64,000 nt of DNA from Stentor coeruleus. Its lineage: Eukaryota > Ciliophora > Heterotrichea > Heterotrichida > Stentoridae. The stretch is from NCBI GenBank assembly GCA_001970955.1, contig MPUH01000288.1, positions 1 through 64,000 of the forward strand, written 5' to 3'. The notes beneath the pieces were generated by a model. The model saw only the letters and a program-made list of their open reading frames with translations. It had not been told where the DNA came from and searched no databases. Positions 30,762-42,215 of this stretch are shown here, piece by piece. How positions within the stretch are numbered: the stretch's first letter is position 1; the number at the start of each line of letters is the position of its first letter. The position numbers and the translations under genes were made by a program.

Positions 30762-30875
30762 AATTATCTAAGAGGTGTTAAAACATATCAAATTATACAA
30801 AAAAAAAAGAACCATCTTCAAAGTTCATTTCGGTAGTGTAAAAATTCAAAAATCACTTTTAAGATATAGTTAAAA

Positions 30876-32108
30876 ATGGACATTAGTGGTAGACCTATAT
30901 CTGACTACAGAAGGCAAAAAACTACTCCTCGGCCAATGACATCCGAGGAGATAATCCGTCAAGCTAACAAACTCTTGAACTTAAAGGCAAAAAACCAAGT
31001 AATTTTAAACCAAAAACCTAAAGAGCCAACAATGACTGCATTAGACTACAGAACTTTCTTACAAGCCCAAAAAGATTCTCTTATAACCCGAGAAACTGAC
31101 TCAATACTTCCTCGTCGATCTTTACCTAAAAAACCTTCTGATATCAAACAATCTGGGTTACTTGTAAATTTAAGAAAAACCCCGATTTTAATGAATAAAC
31201 CATCATTGCCTGCAAGGACCCCAGAAAACAAGATGTTTGAAGATTCTAAGATTGGAGTATTTGAAGATTATACTGTAGGGAAACTTATTGGCACAGGAGC
31301 TTATGCCTCTGTAAAAACTGCAGTTTTGAAAAATGACTCGACGAAATATGCTTTGAAAACTTATGAGAAATATAGATTAACTGACCCGTCTAAGAAAAAA
31401 AATGTGTCAAGGGAGATTGAAATATTGAAAAAAATATCACATCCGAATATTGTCAAGATGTTTGATGTTATTGAAACACAAAAACAGTTACATTTGGTAC
31501 TTGAATATATATCAGGAGGATCATTAGGGTCTTATTTAAAAAAACAGCCAAATAAACGTTTATCTGAAGAAGAGTGTAGAGGTTTATTCAAACAATTAGT
31601 AAGTGCAATCGAATATATACATTCACAAAAAGTGACACATCGAGATTTGAAGCTTGAAAACCTGCTTCTTCAAGAATTCGGGGCTATAAAAATCATAGAC
31701 TTCGGGTTTTCTACATGTTTTTCGCATGAAAAAAAAGTCAAAATTTTTTGTGGAACACCAACTTATATGGCCCCAGAAATTGTTACAAGAAAAGAGTATT
31801 CTGGACCTCCAGCTGATATATGGGCTTTAGGTGTTTTGCTTTTTGTTATGCTTTGTGGGTTTTTTCCTTTTCGTGCTCCAACTGATAGAGAACTGTTTAA
31901 GAAAATAGAAAAAGGGCTTTTTAGTATACCAAATCATGTTTCGACAGGAGCTAGAAACCTTTTGTATAAGATTTTAGTTGTAAACCCTTCTGAAAGACCT
32001 ACTGCAAGTGAGATAATCAAGGATCCTTGGGTTAATGATATGAACATTTTACGTGGAACAGTTGGTGAAAAGAATGAATATTATAGTAGTATTGTGAGTT
32101 TTATGTAG
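30876..32108 (+). CDS. Serine/threonine protein kinase, CAMK/AMPK-like
   Basis: A 410-residue protein. Residues 1-125 are basic and probably disordered. The kinase domain lies at about 128-390: a glycine loop IGTGAYASV, the lysine in YALKTYEK, HRDLKLENLL, DFGFS, APEIV and DIWALGVLLF. The glycine loop has Ala where the third glycine usually is, common in SNF1/MARK relatives. LKLEN and the hinge region fit the CAMK group (AMPK/MARK/NUAK-like). There are no C-terminal regulatory domains, so regulation may come from partners or from the N-terminal tail. All catalytic residues are present. No intron is seen. Confidence 0.9.
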   Translation: MDISGRPISDYRRQKTTPRPMTSEEIIRQANKLLNLKAKNQVILNQKPKEPTMTALDYRTFLQAQKDSLITRETDSILPRRSLPKKPSDIKQSGLLVNLRKTPILMNKPSLPARTPENKMFEDSKIGVFEDYTVGKLIGTGAYASVKTAVLKNDSTKYALKTYEKYRLTDPSKKKNVSREIEILKKISHPNIVKMFDVIETQKQLHLVLEYISGGSLGSYLKKQPNKRLSEEECRGLFKQLVSAIEYIHSQKVTHRDLKLENLLLQEFGAIKIIDFGFSTCFSHEKKVKIFCGTPTYMAPEIVTRKEYSGPPADIWALGVLLFVMLCGFFPFRAPTDRELFKKIEKGLFSIPNHVSTGARNLLYKILVVNPSERPTASEIIKDPWVNDMNILRGTVGEKNEYYSSIVSFM

Positions 32109-32820
32109 AAAAGAATCGCTTCGGCAGAGATTAAGAGAACTTAAGTAATTTACTTTTTAATTTTTTTTTTTTTGAGAATTAACTGGTTTTTATTTTAAGT
32201 TTTTGATAAATTATAGGATGGGCTTTAGAATTTGGTTTTATAAAATATTATTGGGTAGTTTTTATGAATAGTTAAGGTGCATAATATTCCTAACAAGTAA
32301 AAAATAGGTTCTTCAAACTTGAAATAAAATTTAATTCCTCCTTATAAATCATAAATTATCACCTAATCTCCTATCATTTTCTCATACTTCTCAACTACTC
32401 TCCTCTAAATAATTTTTTTCAACACCCTAACACCCAGTCCTTTAATATTTATCAATATATCACATTAAAAAACCAGTTAAATCGCGTAAAGTTTCACCCA
32501 TTAACAAAAAAATTCCTAATTCAAGTATTCTATTATGTTTAAAGTCTATAAGTATCTCCAAATTCATCTAAAGAAATACTTATTTTAAGAAATCGAAATG
32601 ATAAAAGTTTCTAAATAAAATAGAAAAGGGTATATAAAAAAACCTTAGATTGGAATTCTGTTCCAAATACTTTCTTGTAAAATACTACAGCAGAAAATTA
32701 TTAAGACTTAGGCGACAAAATTAAATATTCAATTATTATATAGGAAAAGTTATAAGCATCAAATTGTTTCATTACAGAGAAGGAAAACTTGGGAAATAAG
32801 ATTTTATTTTAAGTAGTGTA
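32109..32820. other. Convergent intergenic region
   Basis: No gene seen between two converging genes. AACACCCTAACACCC occurs at 32421-32435, identical to a 15-mer inside the coding region at 14904-14918. The plus strand is C-rich for about 32280-32470. Confidence 0.5.
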
Positions 32821-35800
32821 TTAATTAGTTAGTAACTCATTTGCATATACTCTCCATGCTATAAAAGATTCAAGAATATCACGAGAATTGTAACCTTCGT
32901 AAAGATTTTGGAGTTTGATTCGCCAGGTGTAAAGGTCGAGAGATTTAGGTTTTTTATCACTTTTTAATAGAGCGTTTTCGAAATGAGGCTTGTCTTCCAT
33001 TATGTCTTTGTTACCAGAGCTGGATTCTTCTTTTACTACAAAGTTCTTGATTTCTTCTGTTGTGAAGATACTTCTTTCTATGCATTTGGATAAAAGTTCC
33101 TCATACGTATAACTTCCTCCATCATCCACATCTTCCTCTCTAATCTTCGTCGGACAAATACATCTAGCTGCCATAAGGAATTCCGCTTTACTAATACACC
33201 CAGGATCTTCCTTATACCTAATCGAATTCATAATCNCACATCTTCCTCTCTAATCTTCGTCGGACAAATACATCTAGCTGTCATAAGGAATTCCGCTTTA
33301 CTAATACACCCAGGATCTTCCTTATACCTAATCGAATTCATAATCAAATGCACCCCTTCAACAATTTTTTTCTGATAAATATCATGATAATCCATAATAA
33401 TCTCTAAAGCTAATTCCGTCTCAATAAGCCCAGCCTGATTAATTTTTTTCGGATCTTTCACAGCAGCCCCTTCAATTCTCAAAATAATTTTATTAATACT
33501 ATTCCTATCATTTTTCCCTTCAAAAAGTTCTTTTACACATTCCAAAGCTCTAACGACTGGTATCATGATTTTATCAGCAGTTTCATCAAAAGCGATAACA
33601 ATACCAACTTTAGATAAAGTCAAATAATTTAAAGCTATCATATAAAATCCTATTGCTTCAGATGTATAACCATTAATACTAAGCTTTTCTGATATTCCAC
33701 TAAGTCTTAGATACATTAGAGCTCTTTTACATGAAGAGAAATTTAATAATGATGCTATAAATTCTAAGAGTTTTTTTTCACAGACGGTTTTCATTGAATA
33801 TCGTTGTAAGAATTCATTGTATGTGTGCTCGATAAGGTCTGATGGCTGCTCGTTAAGTTTCATTTTGGTGATAAATGATGAGTATATAGAGTTTAGAAGC
33901 CTAAAAGCCATTTTTTTGCTCATTTTGGACTTTTTTAGTATTCTAGAAAGGCGCTTTTTCATGAATTCTTCTACAAGTTTGTTTGCTGGGTTGGTTTTTT
34001 TTGGGAAAAGATGCGTTTTGTGCTTGTGGAACCTGAACTCGTTGAATTTTGTGATATCTTTTATCCTTTTTCTTAGTGTGAAGTTAGAATCTTTCCTTTT
34101 GAGCTTTTCGCTATCAGGAAAATCGTTTTCATTGTGGGGTAGGTTTTGGACATCGTCATCAAAGTCATAGGTTTTACATTCTTTATTTCGAGTACTTAGA
34201 AGGGTTTGTTTATTTTTAAGCTTTTTTTGGTTTTTTTCTTGCTCTTCATTTATTGGGGTTTCATTTTTATACTGTCCTTGATCGGAGTGCACTTTTATTT
34301 GTATATAGTCTTTTGAGTTTGAATCTAAATAGGTTTGCTTTTGTTTTAGGGTCATTTTATTGCCTAAGTTTTCTGACCTTTCTTTCATCCTTAGTCTAGG
34401 ATCTTTGCTTTCTTCAGTTATCTTTAGTTTTTCTATAAGTTTTTGCTCAGTAAGGCCAAGTTTGAATGAAAAACTCTCAAATCTCGGAGAACTGGTCTCG
34501 CTTATTATTGGGTTTTCTAAATTATTCCCTTGGTCCATGAATCTATCAAGCATTTGGTCAGGCTTTTGAGTTTTGGGTGAAGTGTCTTTACTTCTGGGGA
34601 AGACTTTAAGTTTTTCGTCTAGTTTCTTAGCAACTTGGATGAGCTTTGTATTACTTTCTCTAGGTTTCTCAAGGTTTTTCACTTTAGAACTTGAGATTTT
34701 GAGTTTCTCATCAAGTTTGAGAGCAGTTTGTAAGAGTTTAGGGGATATTTTATTGGTTTTAAGGTTATTTTTCAGTTTTTCTGTAAGTTTTTGTGCTGTT
34801 TGGCTAAGTTCTTTAGGATTCTGATGTGATTTTATATTACTTTTATGATCTTCAATAAAACTTTTACTTGAATCCTCATCCGACCTGTCTAATTTCTCTA
34901 ACTTTCTCTGTCCTCTAGATTTTTGCATTACAAATTCATTCATTTGGTCCTCTTCATTACCATTTCTCAACTCTTTCATCTTATTAATTTTCGTTGGATC
35001 TCTTTTTTTTAAACCATTTTTATTCTCTTCTAAGCCTATTTCTTTTACCAGTTGACTTCTTCTTGGTTTTTTTATAGATTCTGCTAATGTTTTCCCTTCT
35101 TCCAAAAGCAACCCAAGATTTTCTATATTTTCAAATTGTCCTTCTGGGTCTTCTACATCATCTTCACTATCATCACTATTACTTTCATCACTAAGTATAA
35201 TATCTTTTATATCATCAAAATTTGTATCTTCTAAATTCCCTGCATTTGCATCTAAGGATTTTATAGTTCTGGCTTTTTTAATATGGTCTTTGATTTGTTT
35301 TACATAACCAAGCTCAATCCCAATTTCTAAACCTAAAGATTCTCCTTCTCTATGTCCAACAAAATGACCTTTTTCATATCCAGAATTAAACCCTGCTTTC
35401 CATGATACAATATCTAAGTTTTCTGGTATCAATTGATCTAAACTTGCATCAATTTCCACATTCCCTTCGTTAACTTCTAATAAAACTTTGCTGTTTTTCT
35501 TGTTTTTTGAATCTTTTTCTTCACGGATTCCTTCGAGTTTTTCAAAGAAATTCTTCTTCAATTCTGCAGGACTTCGATTTGATGGGCTTATAGCTTGATA
35601 TTCAATATATTTTAATTGTATTTCTCTTTTCATTGAGTTTAAATTATGTTGTCTAGCGTTAATTTCTGATTGTATTGAGTTGAGTTCGTTTTTTTTGGAT
35701 TTTATTGAGGAGCTTAAGTCTTCAAATGCTTTTTGCTTGTTGAGGATGTTTTGAAAGATGATATCGTCTTTTGATGAATCAGGAACATTGATATTACTAA

Positions 35801-37391
35801 GAGTTTTACGTTTATCTCCAGGGATTTCATCGATTTTGGCTAGAATTGACTGACGGTTTTTTGATTTGCCAAACTCATTGGGCATATAAAGCATACTATG
35901 TCTTTTAAATCCTTTAGGTAGATTGATTTTACTATTCAATCCTTGATCAATTTCAATTTGTTTAGGTTCAATATTTGTCGATAAAAAACTTTCTGACCTA
36001 GGTTTAGGGAAAATAGGGTTCTTTTTCTTAGGTTTTTCGTTTTCCTCTTGTTTCTTCTGTTTAGATAACGGAACAATACTCATAGTCTCAGAAGGTTCAA
36101 CAGCTAAAAACTGAAGTTTGTTTGCAGATTTACTTTCAGCCATAAGCCTCGGTCTAAATTCAAACATATGTTTTCCTTTCCTAGGCTTTTCCTCAGTTTG
36201 AACCTCTTGATCCATAGTATCTTTATCTGGTAAATCAGTTTGAACTATTTTCTCATCATCATTCATAATCCCTTCCATGATTTCTTGGACAATCTGTTGA
36301 GCATCAGCTTTTTCCTTATCAAGAGCCTCATCTGTTTCTAAAACAAAACTATTATCAGCGTTTTCTTCTTTTGGAACTTCGAGAATTTGACTATTAGGGT
36401 CTTTTGATAGTTCTTTTTTAATTGTAGGTTTATTAACATACACTTTGTGTACTGTTGGGGTAATTTGTCTATTGTTAAAAATAAACCCTTTTAAATCATT
36501 TTGCTTAGAGTTTTCTTGAAAAGACATAAGCCGTGTTTGTGATATTTTCAAAGCTTCAGTCACATCAGCAAGTTGTTTCTTTAAATTAATGATTTTATCA
36601 GCTTTTTTCTTTGTTTTGATTTCATACTGAGCTATCTGTCTTGCATGTTTATATATTTTATCATCCATCTCTTGTTTAATTATTTCCATCTGTTCATTAT
36701 ATTCCTTAGTATATGCAGCTTTTTGGTTTTTATGTAAGGTGTTGAAGAACCAAAGGACTTCTTTAAGTACTTCACCACGTTCAATACAATGTACACTAAC
36801 TTGACGAATAACTTCTTTTGCTGCCATGACAAATATAATCTCTGCTTTTTCTAAAGACTCAGAAGTCCAAGAATAATCTAGTCCTCTAAGTGGTCCTATA
36901 AAAGTATCTTTCATATGGCTAAGCCATTGCTGTAGTAACTTAATATCTTGTCTTCCTGTAGGGTTTCCAAGGTTAACCCTTTCAATTGAATCAGGAAGGA
37001 AATCTTCATATATTGGAGACTGTCCTGGATGTGTCAATAATACTTTTTCTAAACATGAAGGTTTTTTACAAGATAAAGCTGACTGAGAATTATTCCCAGA
37101 TATTGAGATTGGCATACCTAAAAAGTCACTTGATTGATGTAATTGCCTTAAATGATCTAAATCAACAGGCAACATAGGGACAATTTGAGGTAGCTGAACA
37201 TAATTTTTATCTCTAATATGAGAAACATCTCTAGAACCTTGATTTGTTGTGAATTTCTGCATTTCTCTTTGCTGATCATAGCGAAAAAGAACATTTGTAT
37301 CTATGGCTCTTGGACTAGGAAAGGATTCTGATTTGAAAGATCGGAGCTCAGCTGAAAATGATGGCTTTAGGCTTTTCCCTACTTTTTTCAT
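32821..37391 (-). CDS. Large coiled-coil protein with axonemal-dynein p28-like segment
   Basis: The n at 33236 lies between duplicate copies (offset 110). Without the duplicate the gene encodes 1,486 residues from ATG 37391, exactly in frame. The region of about 185-285 resembles axonemal dynein light chain p28/DNALI1: AAKEVIRQVSVHCIERGEVL matches its FDELIRQVTINCAERG stretch, followed by a coiled coil. AXDND1 proteins carry the same domain in a long protein. After this come acidic and Lys-rich disordered parts and coiled coils. Near residue 670 there is a glycine-spaced segment (GYEKGHFVGHREGESLGL), and then LTEKL-type repeats. The C-terminal 300 residues are helical and unidentified. A ciliary role is likely but inferred. 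Confidence 0.7.
33127..33345. repeat. n-flanked direct duplication in the large coiled-coil gene
   Basis: Two copies of 109 bases (33127-33235 and 33237-33345) differ at one base, giving Ala in one and Thr in the other. Treated as an unmerged contig overlap from two alleles. Confidence 0.88.
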
Positions 37392-37975
37392 TATATTATT
37401 AATTAAAGGAATTATTTAATGGAGTGGGAGGAATGATGGAAGAAATTTAGGATGAAAGTATAGGAGGAATTTTTGAGGATTTTGAATTATAATTTTTAAT
37501 TGTCTTAAAAAGGTATTGGGTTTTAAGAAATAAGAAATAAAAAATGAAAAGGTTGATGTAATGATATGCTTTTTAGTTTTATTGTGATATTTGATATTAT
37601 ATGTATATATTATACATGTAGTTTCAAATATCTAATGATAAAAGGATATTTTTTTTAGTATATAGGCTGATACGGGTATTTGTATATTATTTGTAACTAG
37701 TGAAATCATGAATTATTTCCTATGAAAAAGCCTCATTTAAATCTATTATCACCCCATTTCATAACTTTATTAAAGTTTATTTCTTATCAAGATTCTCAAA
37801 ATCCTCTAATTCTTAAAAATATTATAATTCATTATCTTCACTTTTTAAATGAGAAAATGTTTAAACTCTCCAATCATCCCTTGTCCTAATTTGCCTAAAT
37901 ACTAATTATTCATTTCTAAATTCTCTAATCAAAAAACTAAGTAGAATATAAGTTTATAAATTAGTTAGATAATTA
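37392..37975. other. Divergent intergenic region
   Basis: The first 150 bases are G-rich on the plus strand, which is the C-rich leader of the minus-strand gene. The last 250 are C-richer and lead into the plus-strand gene. Both promoters should be here; no motif recognised. Confidence 0.5.
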
Positions 37976-39079
37976 ATGAACAAAACTACAGATTTCCAAC
38001 CCCTAGTCAAAGGTAGCAAAATCGCTCAGCCTCCTAAAATACGAAAGCAATCTTCAATGAACCTTGCTGAATCTAGAATTATCAACTCATCATTCAGAAG
38101 TGATCAAAAATCTATGCCAACTTGTCTACCTATCGCAAGACGTCTATCAGTCAAGCCTCATCTAGGAAAAAAAACTTTATCTGAGAAGAAGCTAATGAAA
38201 TTTGGCAATACATTAATTCAAACCTACGAAGACCCACCTTTTTTAGCTAAAAAAACGTACCATAACGAAAGACTATATTGGAAAAAACGTTGTTCTGGGG
38301 CACTCCCTTTGCTTGTTATAATTTTTGAAGGCGTTGTAGGAGCTTATTTTAAAGCTAATCTATGGAAAGAAGAAAAGCCAAGCTTTGTCTTGAGGGAAAA
38401 CTTTTTTTCGAGCATCCTCAGACTAAAAAAAGATTATTATGTTGTCCTCGTCAGCACTTATTCAAGAAATGTTACAAAAGAGATTATGCAGATTATCGAT
38501 AAAAAAGCTAATAATTTTGATGCGATTTATATACAGAGACATAGAAAATGGCATGCAAGGCATGTCCACGATATAACAGCAATACTTGAAGATTTTAAAG
38601 TCAAAGATAAGTCTTGGGTAATGGCTTTAAGCGCAATAGGAATCGATGTTGGTGAAATCAAAGAACGTCAAGAACTTCAGCTTATATACGACGATTCAAT
38701 GTCGAATAACAAAAAATACTTATGTTATTACGCACCAACATGTGAAAAAGATGCTCCAGTAACCTTGCTTGTTCCCCATATAAGACTTTTAAACAAAATA
38801 TCTCATTTCACTGAAATCGCTAATTTTCTAACGAAGTTTAAAAAACTAGGGTGTAACTTTTTCGAAGCTTTTGAAAGGTACTCTGCTAGTGAAAAGCTGA
38901 AAGTTTTCCTTAAAGAACACCCTTATTCACAAAGTTCAGCTGTTGCAGGTAGACCACTTCATAGGTTTGTCTATTTAACAAATGATAGTTTTCCAGTGCT
39001 AAAACCTTCTTCATCTGATTATAAGGTAAGAATTCGTAAAGCTAATATAAAGTTTATTGACCTTATCAACAAAAAGTAA
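37976..39079 (+). CDS. HAD-like (FCP1/NIF-type) protein with degenerate active site
   Basis: A 367-residue protein. Residues 1-105 are basic and disordered. Residues about 110-225 have the layout of NIF/FCP1 HAD phosphatases: a first hydrophobic strand (LPLLVIIFEGVVGAY), FVLRENFFSSILRLKKDYYVVLVSTYS, then a cap-like region and a K-D-K-S-W-V-M strand. The nucleophile motif DxDx[TV] reads F-E-G-V-V, so both catalytic aspartates are missing. It is therefore probably a pseudophosphatase or scaffold. The C-terminal 140 residues are helical and unidentified. Confidence 0.6.
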   Translation: MNKTTDFQPLVKGSKIAQPPKIRKQSSMNLAESRIINSSFRSDQKSMPTCLPIARRLSVKPHLGKKTLSEKKLMKFGNTLIQTYEDPPFLAKKTYHNERLYWKKRCSGALPLLVIIFEGVVGAYFKANLWKEEKPSFVLRENFFSSILRLKKDYYVVLVSTYSRNVTKEIMQIIDKKANNFDAIYIQRHRKWHARHVHDITAILEDFKVKDKSWVMALSAIGIDVGEIKERQELQLIYDDSMSNNKKYLCYYAPTCEKDAPVTLLVPHIRLLNKISHFTEIANFLTKFKKLGCNFFEAFERYSASEKLKVFLKEHPYSQSSAVAGRPLHRFVYLTNDSFPVLKPSSSDYKVRIRKANIKFIDLINKK

Positions 39080-39817
39080 GATACAAAACATAATTATAAG
39101 AATAAGTTATATAATATTATAGGGATTTAGGTTAGGATATTGGAATTTATGGAGTAAGGTTTATTTTTATAAAAATATTGTGATGGAGAAGAGATGATTT
39201 AAGATTTAAGTGTTAGTTTTAGTGATTTTGATAGGATTTTATGTTTATTTTGAAGTAGTGGAAATGGTAGGAGAAAATGGAAGTGGAAGGGAATGTCGTA
39301 GTTGATTTTTGAATGATGATTTTTGATGTTAGATGGAAATGTGAAATGCGAAATGTGAAATGTGGAATATGATATGTGAGATAGTTTATTTAGAAGGATT
39401 TTATAAAAAATTTGAAGATTAGGTAGTCGGTGGTATTTTTAGTGCGGATTCGGTGAATTATATTAAATGCTTTATTTTTATATTCTGTTGAAAACTAAAA
39501 AGTATACTATGAGCATGCTATAAATAGCACATTAGAATTATATAGTACTATACTAATAATAAATTTAGCAACCATATAACTCCAAAAACTTAATTCGATT
39601 TATAAATCATTGCATAAACATCAATAAACTATAAACACGTAATCAGATATCATCATAGATTCTCTTATAAATCTGCACATCAAAAAATATTACCATAAAA
39701 AATAATTCCTGGGGGCATAAAAAACCTAATCCATAAACCATAAAAATTAGTTCCAATACCCTAAACAACCTTTAATTCAACATTTTACGTAATAACTTGC
39801 CGTTTATTAAAGCTTTG
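39080..39817. other. Intergenic region with heptanucleotide repeat and composition switch
   Basis: The first 300 bases are G-rich with hardly any C; the second half is C-rich. A seven-unit run of a GAAATGT-like heptamer lies at 39336-39384. No gene seen. Confidence 0.65.
39336..39384. repeat. 7-bp tandem repeat, about seven units
   Basis: Units read GAAATGT, GAAATGC, GAAATGT, GAAATGT, then GGAATAT, GATATGT and GAGATAG. The first four are almost perfect. Confidence 0.75.
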
Positions 39818-40405
39818 ATGTCGATTGATTTACAAATAATGGCCGAAAAAACGTCTAGTTCCATTCAGCTCTCAGAGCCAAAAGATATTAGCCTTGAAAC
39901 TGATAGTCAGGAACCAAATGGCATTGATCTTGACCCTGATGCGCTATCTCCATGGCCTGTCACATGTGATGACTTCAAAGCTATCACTGAGGGACACAGG
40001 GATCTTCAGATTGTTCCACAAAGCGCCTCTACAACTCAAAAACCATCTGGAACAAAAAAATATAAAGTTAGGTGGACTAAAGAAGAAGACGAGCTTCTAT
40101 ATAAATACTATTTAGAGCATGGAAAGAACTGGAAAAAAATTTCTGAGCTGATAAAGGGTAAATCATGCTATCTGGTAAAAAAAAGATTTTATGATATAGT
40201 ATACGAAGGGAATAATTACCATGATTATTTAGAAGCTGGGTATTTTTCAAAAAGAAAAAATCGTGTGTTTGATTCGTTAACTGATAAACAGAAACATCAA
40301 AAAGTTAAACAGCTTTATTCGAGGATGATAAATTTGCAAAAGTTTATCAATGACTCAAAGCAGAAATTATATTTTTATGCAGAACAAAACTACCCAATTA
40401 AATAA
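39818..40405 (+). CDS. Single Myb/SANT-repeat DNA-binding protein
   Basis: From ATG 39818 it has 195 residues; ATG 39839 is an alternative. The first 85 residues are acidic and Ser/Pro-rich. Residues about 88-135 form one Myb/SANT repeat, RWTKEEDELLYKYYLEHGK followed by NWKKISELI and a recognition-helix region YLVKKRFYD. The spacing of W, W and Y/F fits three Myb core positions. A basic helical tail follows. It is likely a sequence-specific DNA-binding or chromatin protein. One repeat alone often dimerises or works with partners. Confidence 0.8.
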   Translation: MSIDLQIMAEKTSSSIQLSEPKDISLETDSQEPNGIDLDPDALSPWPVTCDDFKAITEGHRDLQIVPQSASTTQKPSGTKKYKVRWTKEEDELLYKYYLEHGKNWKKISELIKGKSCYLVKKRFYDIVYEGNNYHDYLEAGYFSKRKNRVFDSLTDKQKHQKVKQLYSRMINLQKFINDSKQKLYFYAEQNYPIK

Positions 40406-40712
40406 ATGAATCAATCTAAGTAAATATCGAGAAGATCTTAAATTTTAACTTTGATTAAAATCAATTCTTAAATTCTCAATTCTTTAACTTTTTAAGCTGT
40501 TAGCTACTTTTAAGTAAAGATTTAAATTGTATATTTCGATTTCCCCTATATTTAGCCTATAAATACTCTGCTTTTTTTTAAATTTTTCTTCTAACTTAAT
40601 CCTAAAAAACCAAAATTTTTCTTTAATAATTCTAATCTCTATTAAAACCTAACTAAAGAAGTCTTTTCCATATTTCCACAACGCTTTCAAGTCCTTGTAT
40701 AACATCTAAATA
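40406..40712. other. Convergent intergenic region
   Basis: Spacer of 307 bp between the Myb gene and the minus-strand IPK gene, AT-rich, C-richer towards the IPK stop. Nothing recognised. Confidence 0.45.
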
Positions 40713-41594
40713 TCACTTACTTTCATCTTCTTTTCCATGAGCATCATAAACATGGGCAAAATCTATAAACCTTGTTTGAGATTTCCCATTTTTCCCAAAG
40801 ACATAAAAAACACTTGCTGTGAAAAATATTTTCGACCTTTGCTTTTTAAACCAGTCAATTATTTTTCCAGTTTGCCTTATAAACTTTTTCACTTGTTTTT
40901 TGTCTTCACCTACGATTTTTTTAAAAAACTCATGAATGTTTTCTGGGGATATTCCGTAAAAACCTTCTTCTTTAGCAAATGATTCTACTACTGCCCCATG
41001 CTCATCTTTGACTACAAGTCCAGAGATTCGGAAACCTAGACTACCTGTTGTTGTGGTTTCAGCTTTTTTCTTTTGGTCAGCGGTTTTCCTTTCGTTGTGA
41101 TCAGGAGTCCAAGTGACTTTCCCAATTTTACAGTCTAAGATGTTAGGATGATCATAATCCGTCAATAAATTCTCAAGGACAAGATAATCTTTTCCTTCGA
41201 TCTGTTCGACTTCAAAGTACTTAGGAACAAATTTCCTAAGCTCAATCAAATCCTCATCTTTATTTTCCTCATCAAATAATGAAGTATAAAACTTGAACTC
41301 TGCAGGCCCAACTCTTTTTAATAACTTGTCTCCTCGAGCTATTAAACTTCCAGCATGTCCTCCTGCTTGATCAGGTTTTTTTTCAGGTCCTTTTTTTGAT
41401 TCTTCACCTTTATGTTCTTTTTTCTCTTCTTTATGAGAATCAGATTTGCCTTTTTTCTCTTCAGAATGAGGATTATGTGCATCACCTTTATTATCATGTT
41501 CTTCGGGCTTTGATTCACTTTCTTCATGGTTTGATTCTTTCGATTTTGCATCCTTTTTAATAGCTGCGTCTACACGTCCTGAGCAACAACCCAT
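40713..41594 (-). CDS. Inositol polyphosphate kinase (IPK family) with N-terminal acylation signal
   Basis: A 293-residue protein. It begins MGCCSGR, the usual signal for myristoylation of Gly2 and palmitoylation of Cys3 and Cys4. A Lys/Glu/His-rich disordered stretch covers about 10-75. The kinase domain follows, with the family signature PxxxDxKxG at 150-158 (PNILDCKIG), the LGFRISGLVV strand, an S-x-F-Y-V-F strand and the metal-binding IDFAHV near residue 280. These define the IPMK/IP6K/IP3K family, which phosphorylates soluble inositol phosphates. The domain is compact, so IPMK-like or IP6K-like is likelier than a calmodulin-regulated IP3K. Membrane anchoring is unusual for the family. 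Confidence 0.88.
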   Translation of the reverse strand: MGCCSGRVDAAIKKDAKSKESNHEESESKPEEHDNKGDAHNPHSEEKKGKSDSHKEEKKEHKGEESKKGPEKKPDQAGGHAGSLIARGDKLLKRVGPAEFKFYTSLFDEENKDEDLIELRKFVPKYFEVEQIEGKDYLVLENLLTDYDHPNILDCKIGKVTWTPDHNERKTADQKKKAETTTTGSLGFRISGLVVKDEHGAVVESFAKEEGFYGISPENIHEFFKKIVGEDKKQVKKFIRQTGKIIDWFKKQRSKIFFTASVFYVFGKNGKSQTRFIDFAHVYDAHGKEDESK

Positions 41595-42215
41595 TTTTAT
41601 AAAGTTAGAATTTTTATTGGTAATGATTATAACTAATTTTATAAGGCAATAATGTCATTTTGCAATAGTTAATCTGTACTTTTAAGTTTTTTTTTTTTTT
41701 AAGGTTATAGGATGGAAATACTTGGTTGAAATATGTTTGAAATTGTATGTATAACAATTTATCTTAGAAATACTAGAATTTTTGCATTACTTTTATATAT
41801 AAAATGATTAAAAAGTTGGGATTGTATATTATTGTATATAAAACTTAAAAAAAAATATATATTAAGCTTAGAAGTGATTTATGAGTGTATATTTATTATA
41901 TCTTATAGAGGTTTATGTATTTATTATACTTTATAAAGCTTTATGTATTTATTATATAAAAATACAGTCAAAAAATATTATTTATACAAAACACTATCTT
42001 AATATGCTTAACATAAAAATATACTAAGATAATAAGTTCATATAATTATTAGCTATAAACCCTAATAATCTACATCAAACAAGTGTTTTAATATTCTTAT
42101 AATTTATAACACTACAACACCTTAATAAAATCCTCACTTTCCCTATAATCTTAAAGCATTTAAACGATTTCTTTTGGAGTTTTTTCTTTTCAAAATAGTT
42201 GATAAACAATTAATT
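41595..42215. other. Divergent intergenic region
   Basis: Very AT-rich, with a weak tandem pattern (tttatgtatttattata-like words at about 41885-41960). No gene seen. Confidence 0.45.
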
